From the NCBI GenBank assembly GCA_963662175.1, contig OY759214.1, positions 496,001 to 560,000 of the forward strand: 64,000 bases of DNA, in the 5' to 3' direction. The stretch's first letter is position 1, and each line of letters begins with the position of its first letter. Positions 1 through 9,162 of the stretch are shown here, piece after piece. This stretch comes from Aradus depressus. Its lineage: Eukaryota > Arthropoda > Insecta > Hemiptera > Aradidae. The notes below the pieces were generated by a model that saw only the letters and a list, made by a program, of their open reading frames with translations, ran no database searches and had not been told where the DNA came from. The translations under genes and the position numbers were made by a program.

Positions 1-315
1 CTTTACTTCCTCAGTCCAGTGTTCAGTTATTTATTTATTTTTGTCGTATACTTCTAATCCTTTCTTGAACCTATCATCTTACTATACTTACTTCAATCTA
101 CATTTTCTTCATTTCTTTCATCGCCTATCTGGTATCATTATTTAACTTTTTTTTTTTTTTTTCCTAATCATTATCAGTGTCACTCATTGTTATTTAAAAT
201 TTTTACAGTAATTATTTTAATTTTCTCTTAAATTTTTTTCCTATCTGATTTTTTTCTTTTTCTAATTTTTATTTTATTATTATTTTTTATTTTATTTTTT
301 TGTCAAATTGTAAAC

Positions 316-1242
316 ATGGGCAAATGCTCAAAATGTCACACGACCGTGCCCCGCGACGGCTCTGGTATTGAGTGCAATTGGTGCTCACACATTTTTTCTG
401 GGCAATGTTCGGGGCTCAAGGACAAGGACATCCAATTTTTGAAATCTCAAAGAAAATCTTGGAGTTGCCCGCAGTGTGCGGCGTTCAAGAGGGCAGTACC
501 AGTTGACGAGCGTCCTGCCACTCCTCAGAAGGGCCGATCAGAAGATTCCCTCATCAAAGAACTTCTGGTCAGGGTGACACAAATGCAGGAGGAACAGAGG
601 GCCTTAATAAGGACGGTGACCGCCAATGGAGAGGCCATCGCCGAGGTGGAGAGGAGGCTCTGCTCCATAGAAGGGCAGTTTGCCGCTCTCGACGCGAGGT
701 GTGGGACTCTGGAGCGGTCCAACCTAGAGCTCAGCACCAGAGTGGTAGACCTCGAGGCCAGGCTTAATAAGGTTGATCAAGATAGCCGAAGGAACATCCT
801 GGAGATCAGGGGGAGGCCAGGAGAATCACCTGAGAGCTTGGTCTCCAACGTCGGACTCGGACTAGGGCTCAGGCTGGCCCCAGAAGACTTGGACTACGCA
901 TTCAGACAAAGAACCCGACCGACCACTGAAGACCCACCCCAACCACCGGCCATCATACTGCGGTTTGTGCGCCAGTCCGTCCGGAATGAGGTGATCCGCC
1001 TGAAGAAAGTGAAGCGAGACTTAGGGACGCGGCACCTCGGCTGGACGGACAATCATACGATATATATAAATGAGTCCCTTACTCTACATAACAAAAAAAT
1101 GTACGCTGAGGCTAGACGGTTGAAGAGGGAAGGTAAGGTGAAGTTGGTCTCGGTGAACGGAGGAAAGGTCCTCGTCCGGAAGGATGTAGGACTGCCCGTT
1201 GTTATTATTTCTAAGCCTCCCGATTTGAATCCATTTATTTAG
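316..1242 (+). CDS. LINE ORF1 protein: PHD-like zinc finger, coiled coil, L1-type RNA-binding domain
   Basis: A 308-residue frame opens at ATG 316. Residues about 4-54 form a Cys-rich finger (CSKC ... CNWC ... CPQC) of the PHD-like kind seen in CR1-group ORF1 proteins. Residues about 75-155 are rich in heptad-like E, R and L and probably form the coiled coil used for trimerisation. Residues about 158-300 resemble the L1 ORF1p RRM/C-terminal region, with an RRNILEIRG start, an IILRFV core, IYINE, and a KVLVRKD end. By family, such proteins bind element RNA in the cytoplasm and chaperone target-primed reverse transcription. The frame is fully open, unlike the adjoining ORF2, so selection or a recent origin preserved it. 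The downstream gap to ORF2 is about 380 bases of CT-rich sequence. Confidence 0.85.
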   Translation: MGKCSKCHTTVPRDGSGIECNWCSHIFSGQCSGLKDKDIQFLKSQRKSWSCPQCAAFKRAVPVDERPATPQKGRSEDSLIKELLVRVTQMQEEQRALIRTVTANGEAIAEVERRLCSIEGQFAALDARCGTLERSNLELSTRVVDLEARLNKVDQDSRRNILEIRGRPGESPESLVSNVGLGLGLRLAPEDLDYAFRQRTRPTTEDPPQPPAIILRFVRQSVRNEVIRLKKVKRDLGTRHLGWTDNHTIYINESLTLHNKKMYAEARRLKREGKVKLVSVNGGKVLVRKDVGLPVVIISKPPDLNPFI

Positions 1243-1620
1243 TTATTGTTGTTTCGTTCGCTCCCCGTTTCAAACTGACCCCCTCCACCTGGCTCCTCCC
1301 CTCTCTCGTTCCTCCGCCGCGCCCTCCCCCCTCTACTTCATACTATCTCAATCTGTTCTACCTCTCGGCGTGCATTCATTTCATCCGTTATTCTTTATTA
1401 GTTTTCTATTATAAGCCCTTTTTGAATTTTGTTTTTTGTTATTCTCCTTTTTCCTTCTTTACTTTACACATATGTAAGAGGAAGTCGATGCCTAGCCTTG
1501 GTCTACTCATAAATATTTATATAATTTTTCTTGATGTTTTGTTGTCTTCTAATTTCTCTCCTTTACCTCCCTTCCTCACCCCTCCCTCTACTTTGTCTGT
1601 GTCCTTCCTCATCACCTCTC

Positions 1621-2405
1621 ATGACATATAATAGCCTTCAATGTTGCCATGTTAATGCCCAGTCCCTGCCAGCCCATCACGATGAGTTCTCCGATTTCCT
1701 CCACTCAAATAGCTTCCATATCATCGGTATTTCTGAGAGCTGGCTCGAACCCTGGATCCCCTCCTCCTCCGTCTCTCTTCCTGACCACTATCTCTTCAGA
1801 AACGACCGGCTAGACAGACCTGGCCAGATTCCACCAAACTCCTTTATGGAGAAGTTTACCGACCTCCTAGAGTCCCTTTTGACCCCACCTTTGAGTCAGC
1901 TCTCCTCCGTCTGATTCTCCTCTATAGTTGCATCCCTGATCTCCGGTGACTTCAACTCCGACCTCCTGTCTCCAGCAGCTCCCAACTCCAAGTATCTCCT
2001 GGACCTCTGCTATTCTTTAAACCTTTTCATAGTTCCCTACGCCCCGACTCATCATACCCCTACTTCTCACTCCTGGTTGGATCTCCACCTGGCTGACTCC
2101 CAACAGAAGATTAGTTCCTCCGCCCAACAGCCCCAGTTCCCTTCCTTTCTGTTCACGACCTTATCCAAATCTCCTACGACATACCATCTCCTCACCTTAC
2201 TCCTAGATCTTTACTCCTCCGAAACCTGAAGTCCTTAACCTTCGAGACGCTCCAAGAGGACCTTGACGCAGCGGACTGGCAAGCTATCTTTGATCTGGCC
2301 TCAATCGACGAGAAGGTGAATACTTTCAACCAGATCCTCCTGAAGCTGCTCGACAAGCACGCTCCTCTGAAGACGAGGCAGCTCAGACGATCCCCGGCCC
2401 CATAG
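1621..2405 (+). pseudogene. LINE ORF2, AP-endonuclease part, internally deleted
   Basis: ORF2 opens at the ATG of 1621. Residues with NAQSL, IIGISESWLE and DHYLFRNDR match the N-terminus of APE-type endonucleases (Asn and Glu metal-binding motifs). After about 1822 the frame jumps to a later part of the domain without the middle (the region that normally carries GGVALY-like and catalytic His/Asp motifs). It then reads a stop at 1912-1914. Further homology (SGDFNSD) appears around 1945-1970 in another frame. From about 2200 the linker is open until a TAG at 2403-2405 that interrupts what should read as a continuous polyprotein into the reverse transcriptase. I infer an internal deletion plus point decay. 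Confidence 0.78.
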
Positions 2406-4060
2406 ATAACCCCAGAGATCAGGGAAATCATTAAGGAACGGGACTCTGTCCGAAGGAGGTTCTACCGATCCAAGTTGGACGTCGACTACTCTTCCTTCAA
2501 AGTCCTGAGGAATCGTGCCCAGTCGCTGATCAGGGCGGCTAAGTCAAAGTTCCTTCTGAACCTGATAGCGGAGGCACCTAACGCCAAGTCAAGATGGGCA
2601 GCTCTTCGGAAGCTCTCGTTAGGTTCCCCCGAAAACCCTCCTTCTCCTTCAACCTTCTCTCCCGACACACTTAATTCCTTTTTTGTCTCCCGTCCTATTC
2701 TTCCACTAGCGTCTCCAGCTGAGATTACATCCCCCCAGCCCTTCGATTCAAATAATTTTTTCTTTTCATATATTTACCCTGACACCCTCCTAAAGATCAT
2801 CCTTAATAGTAGCTCTAATGCCCTTGGCCCTGACGACATCCCGCTCCTCTTCCTTAAAACTTGCTTACCAGTCATACTCCCAGTCCTCTTACATATTTAT
2901 AATTTCTCCCTTCAAAACTCCGTCTTCCCTTCCGCCTGGAAAGAACCATTTGTACTTCCTCTCAACAAAGTCCCTATTCCTGAAGCTCCTAAAGACTTTC
3001 GCCCTATCTCCCTTCTGTGTTCCACATCCAAACCTTTAGAGCGTATAGTTCAATCCCAAATCTCAGATTTCCTTCTTACCAACAAACTCCTCGACCCTTT
3101 GCAATCTGGTTTCCGACCCGGTTATGGGACTCAATCTGCTTTACTGAAACTAACAGAAGACTTCCGACAGGCCATTGACGCTAGACAACTTACTCTGCTA
3201 GTACTGTTCGACTTTTCCAAAGCCTTTGACTGCGTGGACCACTCCACCCTCCTCTCCAAGCTGGCCAGTCTCCCTCTCTCCAATAATGTCCTCCTCTGGC
3301 TTCAGTCCTACCTTGCAGATCGTCCCCAGTCCGTCAAATTCCCCAACTCTCCCGCCTCATCCTTGCTTCCTCTCCACTCAGGAGTTCCCCAAGGATCCTC
3401 TCTTTCCCCGCTCCTATTCTCCCTTTTCCTCTTGGATCTTCCTCCACACATAAAATTCTGTAAATACCACCTCTACGCGGATGATCTGCAGATTTATTTA
3501 TCCTTTCACCCCTCCAGTTTTCCTACCGCATACTCGCAAATATCTGATGACATCAATTCCATATCCTCCTGGGCCAAACAGAACAAACTCCTCCTTAATC
3601 CTCACAAGACTCAAGCGATTATATTAGGTAACAAAAAACTTCTCAATAACTTAACTGACCCCCCTCTCTTAACTCTGGACAACACCAACATTAACTATTC
3701 TAGCAGAGTAAAAAACCTGAGTATCATCCTCGACCAATCCCTTTCCTGGAAAGACCACGTATCCTATATTTCCCGTAAATCGTTCCAATCCCTTGCACAA
3801 TTTAAACGTTCCCGTCACTCTCTTTCACAAAACTCCCGGAAGCTCCTCGTATCCTCCCTTGTTTTCCCCCATTTTGACTACGGGTGCCTGGTTCATCCCC
3901 TCCTATCGCTCCTCGGCCTTCCACAATTCATTCCTTGTCCAGGCCTCCTCTCTTTGGAACTCCCTGCCTCCCCCAATCCGTCACTCTCCTTCCGTGGCTT
4001 CCTTCAAATCCTCACTATTCCAATTCCTCTTCACTAAACAATCCACTCCTCTTTGATCTC
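2406..4060 (+). pseudogene. LINE ORF2, reverse transcriptase part, C-terminus deleted
   Basis: The frame is open from 2406 to 4037. It shows the RT fingers (GPDDIPLLFLK, WKEP), the motif-2a region (FRPISLLCSTSK), GFRPGYGTQSAL, motif A (LFDFSKAFDCVDH), motif B (GVPQGSSLSPLLF) and motif C YADD at 3474-3485. After FDYG (about 3880) about a hundred or more residues expected in the family are missing. The last recognisable tail (SLWNSLPPPIR near 3955) lies in the +1 frame, so there is a deletion with frameshift. The polymerase core residues (Asp of motif A, both Asp of YADD) are present. By family it would make cDNA at the nicked target; here it is a relic. Confidence 0.85.
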
Positions 4061-4644
4061 TCCCCCGTATTCTCTAATTCTTCAACCTCAATTATCTAAT
4101 CATTCAAATTACTTTTCCTTTTTTTTTCTCTCTCTTTTTTGTCTTTGTCATTCTCTAGTTTTATTAGATTTCTTTTATCATATTTCCCAAATTATTCGAT
4201 CATAATCAATAGTATTCTTTTTTGGATCCTTTACACATTAATATATTTTTATTATGCATTTATTTATTTTTTATCTTATCTTATGCTTTCTAAATTAATT
4301 TAATTTTTTTTTTTTAACCTTGGCTGGGCATCCTTCCTTCTCTTTTATAATCAACCATCATATTACTATGCTCGGTCGATTTATATTTATATTGTCAATT
4401 TTATTTCTTTCTTAGTTATATAGATTTGCTTTTTTTCTATTTTACTTATTTTTTTTCATCATATTGAAGTTGTTAATTTTATGTTTTTTCCTGTTTTTTT
4501 ATTTCCTGTTTATCTTGTGTTTATCTATTTTTTAGTTGTATAGTTTTTCTCCAATGTAGCACTAATTTTTATTTACCTACCTATCTTTTTATTTCTTTGT
4601 ACTGATATTTTATTTCATTGTTTCATTTTCTTTACTCTGTATGT

Positions 4645-4705
4645 ATTTATTCTTAGGGGACCTCGGTCCCAGAATAATAAAATTTCTTTTCATTTCATTT
4701 TCAAA
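4645..4705 (+). other. LINE 3' end: hairpin and CATTT-like tail
   Basis: A GGGACC/GGTCCC stem around 4658-4671 is followed by AATAATAAAA and then CATTT-like tandem bases. Hairpin plus short-repeat tail is the usual 3' recognition end of CR1-type LINEs rather than a poly(A) tail. Confidence 0.6.
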
Positions 4706-4707
4706 GG

Positions 4708-5927
4708 TGTATCATGTGTGAACATTTAAATACACAAATAAATAATATATCTAAACAAAAGGGCAATCCTGAGCGAGCAGAAGTTTTCAAATAAATATAA
4801 TATATCGCGTTGTAAAAAAGGTTCTGTCCGAATTTCGGTAAAAATTTAAAAGAATATATTTACATTATTAAAAATATTTAATCTACAACGTATTCTCCAT
4901 CAAGTTGCACTACCTTCAACCAACGTTCGGGCATCTTATCAATCCCGGATACAAAAAAGCATGGATTTTTTGACCGAAGAAAGCTTGTAATGCTGATTTT
5001 ACCTCTTCAGTTGTTTTGAAATTCTTCCCCCTTACAAAATGATCAAACGACCGATAAAGGTGCTAATCTGATGGGGCTAAGTCAGGTTGAGGGAGGACTT
5101 CCTAACCTAGACTCATGATTTTTAGCTGAGTGAGTTTAGATGTGTGAGGTCTGGCGTTGTCATGATGCAGAATAACACCTTTTCTGTTCACCAATTCGTG
5201 GTTTTTAATCCGTAAAGCCACACTAAATCTGTCTAATTGTTGACAATAGACTTCTCCAGTAACCTTTTGGTTTGGTTTTAACAGCTCAAAGTATACCTTG
5301 CCTACTCCACCAGACACAAAGCAGCACCTTTTTTGGGTGCAACCCAGCTTTTGGGGTAGGAACTGGTTTTTCTCCCGCACTCAGCCATTATTTCCTCTTC
5401 TCTGGGTTTCCATAGAGAACCCATTTTTCGTCCCCAGTAATTATACGGTCCAAAAGAAGGGGTTTGCGTCTGTCTAGAAAGCAATGATGTACCTACAGAT
5501 GGAAAGTCGTTGTTTGCTCTTGAGTGAGAGTGTATGAGGAACCCATACTTCTTCTCTAATCGTTTTTCCAAGTGCTTGGAGGCGATTTCCAATTGTTGCA
5601 TGGGTACATTCGAACATTTCTACTAATTCCCTCAACGTTTGTCGAGGATCGCTCTCCACTACTTCTTTCAGGAAGTCATCGTCTAACACCTTCATGAACA
5701 TTATTTAAACAAAACAAACCAAAATAATGAAATAACGTAATCTCAAAAACAAGCTGCATCATCCACCAATAGAGTTCTATGTGTGACACCATATTTCGGT
5801 TTTGTTTGAATATTATATTATATTTATTTGAAAACTTCTGCTAGCTTAGGATGTTGTTGCCTTTTGTTTAGATACCGTATGGTTTGTTTGTGTTTTTTAA
5901 TTGTCACACCGAAGACCGGTCTGCTGA
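4708..5927. mobile_element. Foldback-flanked element containing a mariner relic
   Basis: About 100 bases at 4708-4804 reappear inverted at 5814-5912. The innermost 29 positions (4776-4804 versus 5814-5842) are an exact inverted match and the outer part matches with small indels (for example TATCTAAACAAAAGG on both sides). The interval between is a decayed mariner transposase on the minus strand. The arms could be long terminal inverted repeats of a composite element, or a foldback that captured a mariner fragment; the sequence does not decide this. Confidence 0.55.
4880..5704 (-). pseudogene. mariner-type transposase relic
   Basis: Reading the minus strand from 5704 downward gives, in shifting frames, an HTH region (SDPRQTLRELVE), EEVWVPHTLS, the catalytic block with HHDNARPHTS (about 5120-5165) and a C-terminal block with FVSGIDKMPERWLK near 4920-4960. 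These are in order along mariner transposases. The N-terminal 60-80 residues are missing at 5704. At least three frame changes and several stops break it. It belongs to the Tc1/mariner superfamily, whose enzymes cut and paste at TA sites through a DDD/E triad; this copy is dead. Confidence 0.85.
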
Positions 5928-6094
5928 TGTCACGGTTCGGCGCTACTTTCTGGTGGACCGAGTCCTGGTGATCCGGCGAGGCGTGTCTGTGATCTCCATC
6001 GCTCCGACCCGCTCCCGCCGGACTGACCGCTGTGATCTGGGTGGTGGCAGCCCGAGGTTTCACGAACTCCTCTTCCTCTCCCCTCTCTTCCTCC

Positions 6095-6326
6095 ATCCTC
6101 CTGATGGGAGGCCCGGCTCCTGTTCACACTTCCCCTCCATCCTCCTGTTGGGAGGCCCGGCTCCTGTTCACACTTCCCCTCCATCCTCCTGTTGGGAGGC
6201 CCGGCTCCTGTTCACACTTCCCCTCCATCCTCCTGTTGGGAGGCCCGGCTCCTGTTCACACTTCCCCTCCATCCTCCTGTTGGGAGGCCCGGCTCCTGTT
6301 CACACTTCCCCCTTCTCTTCCTGTTG
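6095..6326. repeat. 44-bp minisatellite, five copies
   Basis: A GC-rich 44-bp unit starting GGAGGCCCGGCTCCTG begins at 6107, 6151, 6195, 6239 and 6283. Because 44 is not a multiple of three, open frames in this stretch are shifted versions of the same repeat and are not evidence of genes. The preceding 5930-6090 is GC-rich single-copy-looking sequence with no recognised product. Confidence 0.93.
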
Positions 6327-6329
6327 GAG

Positions 6330-7104
6330 GGATGCTCTCTTGCGTCTCTCCTGATGTCAGCTCCTCCAGTTTCTTCAGACCTTCCGTTGCCAACTCCTGC
6401 AACATTTAAAGACCTTATATTAATTAGATAAACACCGACTAATTATAACAAAATAATTAGTTATCGGCGATGGGAGTTCGCAAACTACAGTTTGCCAGCC
6501 TCCATGTTCACACTTGATACCAATTGAAATTGCAACGTGAAAATGCATATGAATGACAAAATGAATGGTAAAAATGACTTTTTTAGACCTCTCAAATCAA
6601 AGTACCAGATTTTGTAACTATTTATGTACAAAATAATACCAGAAAATTATTTTCCCAAAAAATACAAAGAACTCAATGTTCACTGGTACAATTCACGCGA
6701 AATTAAAACATACTTTGTACCTTGCAACTGCAGAGTTGGTACACTTTCGGTCAATAATTGATAAGAGCTCAGTAAACATAACCTCACACACTTGCTGATT
6801 CAATTCCATTTCTAACTAAACAAGTGACCCGAAGGTGTAGGAGTTAAACATTAATGGAGGCCTCTCTTGAGATAGGAATTATTTCTCTAAAATTTAAAAG
6901 CCTCTAGTATAGTATGGCGGCAGCCCACGGACCGCATGACCCTCTTTGCGCAATTATTATTTATGATATTCTAACAGGTTGTTCAGCAAATGGCACTTTT
7001 AAATTCCCTGATAATTCCCAGATATCACCCTGATTACATTCTACATCTTGCTTTCTCAGGGCACTTCAACATAAAGAAGCATTGCAACTTTTATTTATAT
7101 TTTA
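6330..7104. other. Unassigned, no gene seen
   Basis: AT-rich sequence with no coding frame that resembles a known protein and no clear terminal repeats. It separates the 44-bp repeat from a Jockey LINE remnant. Confidence 0.5.
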
Positions 7105-7518
7105 AATTGTAAACGTTACACAATGACACAGGGTGACATTATACGAACATACGAACTGGAACTATGGGGTTCAGACAAGAGTTCCAACATAAATAAAATA
7201 CAATCCTTTCAGTCAGAAGTCCTCCAATATATTGTCAATGCGCCCTTTTACGTCGCCAATAAAATCGTCTACAAAAACCATTCCTTTTGTTCAAGACTTA
7301 ATCCAACTTCACTTCACGGAACTCCATTCTGAACTGTATACCCATCCCAATCCATTCGCTCAGCGCTTGCCCTCATCCCGACAACCCTCCATGTTGCCTA
7401 AGAAGACGCTGGCCTAGCGATCTTCTGAGAACTATCTATAGAGATGCCAACACTGGCAGGCTTCTCCCTTCACTTCAAACCAATCATTCTATATTTCGTA
7501 GATAAGAAAAAAAAAAAA
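7105..7518 (+). mobile_element. Jockey-clade LINE, 3' remnant of ORF2
   Basis: The sequence encodes, in two frames, the typical C-terminal tail of Jockey reverse transcriptases: LELWGSDKSSNINKIQSFQS, then NAPFYVANK, then an FTELHSELYTHPNPFAQRL block. The same tail, better preserved, is present at 15910-16175 on the other strand. Frameshifts occur around 7260. The fragment ends in a run of A at 7507-7518, consistent with a 5'-truncated LINE insertion. It lies only about 30 bases from the last visible Cap-D2 exon. Confidence 0.8.
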
Positions 7519-7547
7519 TATTTATTTTCGAAAAGAAAAGAAGCAAC

Positions 7548-7774
7548 CTTGATGTGAGGCTTGACGGGGGGGGCGCCAGTGAAGACCTGTGTCTGTTGGA
7601 GCCGCTCTCCGAAAGATGGTATCGTCTCCACCAGGATCCCCAGTCCCTTCTCTGTGTAGATCAGCTGGCTCAAACAGAAGGACATCTTCATCCTGGGACT
7701 CTCGAAGTCGACTACACAGTCTGCTGACCAGCAGCTCGTTCTGTCCCTCTTTACCAATCAGACTCAGTATAAAT
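7548..7774 (-). pseudogene. NCAPD2: Condensin complex subunit 1 (Cap-D2), C-terminal exon with frameshift
   Basis: Minus-strand exon with acceptor TTGTCAG just above 7774. The start reads FILSLIGKEGQNELLVSRLC and continues, after a one-base frame change near 7697, as MSFCLSQLIYTEKGLGILVE then SFGERL. This is the conserved region following 'LLPDIISRLSD' in NCAPD2 (human equivalent approximately residues 1150-1230), a HEAT-repeat subunit of condensin I that acts on mitotic chromosomes. The splice phase joins correctly to the exon at 13400-13537 (AA + A). The lower boundary at 7548 uses a weak donor (AAG/GTTGCT) and is uncertain. The frame break could be pseudogene decay or an assembly indel; two other exons of the locus show the same problem. 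Confidence 0.8.
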
Positions 7775-7915
7775 CTGACAACAAACAAGACATTTAATAT
7801 TCATGATTACAAAAACAACCAGTCACCTGATGTAGCAACGACGACGGAAGCAGAGAGGAATAGATAATTAAAATACACAATTTCTTTGTCAAACTTCACT
7901 ATATATTCTCAAATA

Positions 7916-7955
7916 CTCAACTAGTTTCGCCGTGTTAAGGCATTATCAAGAGTCA
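7916..7955 (-). other. Degenerate hammerhead-like core in left pLTR
   Basis: Read on the minus strand the motif is TTGATAATGCC, a short loop, then GGCGAAACTAG. It resembles a hammerhead core (CUGANGA, stem II, GAAA) with two core substitutions. The same bases occur inverted at 8848-8878. Penelope pLTRs are known to carry hammerhead ribozymes, so this is probably a decayed one. Confidence 0.4.
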
Positions 7956-8330
7956 CTTACAAACTGACAGAATTGGTTGACAGGATAGAAGGTAGAGTTA
8001 TGGAGGGGGTTTTTAGGTAATGACGGGGAATCCCTTGTTTTTGTTACTCTATACATTCCAATAAACAGATATTTACAAGATAATAATAAATATAAAATAA
8101 AAAGAAAGGATATATATATATATAAAATGTAATAAAGCGAATCTAACAGTAAAGTGTTGGTATTTATATAGGTATGACTCTTGAATTATATAAATGTAAA
8201 ATATAATAAATATTAAAGTGAATAAAAACAAATACATAGAATTTAAAGACAAATTAAAACATCAAATGAAAATATAGTATTCTCTGAATGTCAGTTGGCA
8301 AAAACATTTCCACAATCATCAGACTCTTAG

Positions 8331-8648
8331 CTACTTAAATTTTAAATTAAGAAGGGGGGAATGGTTCAGTTCTATTTGTTCATTTAGCATTACAATATCG
8401 TTATTTTTGTTCAGTTTATTTATTTCTACCGCTTCCAGTAAATTCAAAAGTGGACCTTTTTGGCAGATATGTATTATATTTGGTTTGTGTTGTGTGTCTA
8501 TGGTATGTCCTGTCTCTGTGAGATGTTGGTGAAATGAGGAAGTGTTGCAGTTTGTATTTCTTGTGTGTTCCCTGTATCTATTCTTAAAGGATCTCCCTGT
8601 CTGTCCCGCGTACTTTAATATTTTACATTTATATAATTCAAGAGTCAT
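8331..8648 (-). pseudogene. Penelope-like element GIY-YIG endonuclease fragment
   Basis: The 105-codon frame carries KYAGQTGRSFKNRYREH, the GIY-YIG signature region of Penelope endonucleases, followed by FHQHLTETGHT and a tail (LLNLLEAVEINKLNKN) typical of these proteins. The first dozen residues are read from the inverted repeat, so the apparent ATG is probably not a genuine start. In intact elements this domain is fused behind the reverse transcriptase and nicks the target DNA. No upstream RT sequence remains. Confidence 0.82.
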
Positions 8649-8939
8649 ACCTATATAAATACCAACACTTTACTGTTAGATTCGCTTTATTAGATTTTAT
8701 ATATATATATATCCTTTCTTTTTATTTTATATTTATTATTATCTTGTAAATATCTGTTTATTGGAATGTATAGAGTAACAAAAACAAGGGATTCCCCGTC
8801 ATTACCTCCTGTCAACCAATTCTGTCAGTTTGTAAGTGACTCTTGATAATGCCTTAACACGGCGAAACTAGTTGAGTATTTGAGAATATATAGTGAAGTT
8901 TGACAAAGAAATTGTGTATTTTAATTTGTATTTTAAATC

Positions 8940-9110
8940 TGGAAACCATAAATTATTTGGAAGCAGAGAGGTATAGTGTAGAGTCGTGAGATCGATACCA
9001 GCCAAGGCCCTTAAGCTCTTTATCTGGGAGCCGTCCTATGTGTTGTCAGACCCCTCGACTAATTAAACCTAGTTAATCATCGGCAACGTACTTCCCCAGC
9101 GCGAATTAAC
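8940..9110. repeat. Dispersed repeat fragment
   Basis: Contains the short phrase CGGCAACGTACTTCCCCAGC followed by a GAATTAACT-like stretch. Close relatives are at 17198, 32638 and 55058, and inverted ones near 22244 and 32346. It is a dispersed noncoding repeat of unknown class. Confidence 0.55.
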
Positions 9111-9162
9111 TAAATTTTCACTCTTCCTCTGACTCCAATCTATCGATTTGTTTGAAGTTTTC

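Larger units (their letters stand above)
1..4705 (+). mobile_element. Non-LTR retrotransposon (LINE), CR1/Jockey group, inactive
   Basis: The unit reads 5' to 3' as a pyrimidine-rich leader (1-315), ORF1 (316-1242), a CT-rich spacer, a broken ORF2 (endonuclease then reverse transcriptase, about 1621-4060) and a long T-rich 3' UTR. It ends in a short hairpin and CATTT-like tandem tail near 4705. The 5' end may lie outside the window. ORF1 with a PHD-like finger plus L1-type RNA-binding domain, and an ORF2 with YADD reverse transcriptase, fit the CR1/Jockey assemblage; the exact clade needs a tree. ORF2 has an endonuclease deletion, one in-frame stop and a C-terminal deletion, so this copy cannot move by itself. 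Confidence 0.88.
7866..8926 (-). mobile_element. Penelope-like element, truncated, with inverted pLTRs
   Basis: About 330 bases at 7866-8216 are repeated in inverted orientation at about 8606-8926 (shared blocks include the AACTAGTTTCGCCGTGTTAA motif and TTATATAGGTATGACTCTTG). The left arm has about 30 extra bases near 8000. Between them lies a GIY-YIG endonuclease frame read leftward. Inverted pseudo-LTRs with a C-terminal GIY-YIG domain are the hallmark organisation of Penelope-like retroelements. The reverse transcriptase part is missing, so this is a 5'-truncated copy lying in the last Cap-D2 intron. Confidence 0.85.

Noticed and set aside
525..737. Minus-strand frame inside LINE ORF1
   Set aside because: Shadow of the ORF1 coding strand, which has clear domain matches.
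5884..6431. Overlapping Pro/Cys-rich frames on both strands
   Set aside because: All derive from the 44-bp minisatellite read in successive frames.
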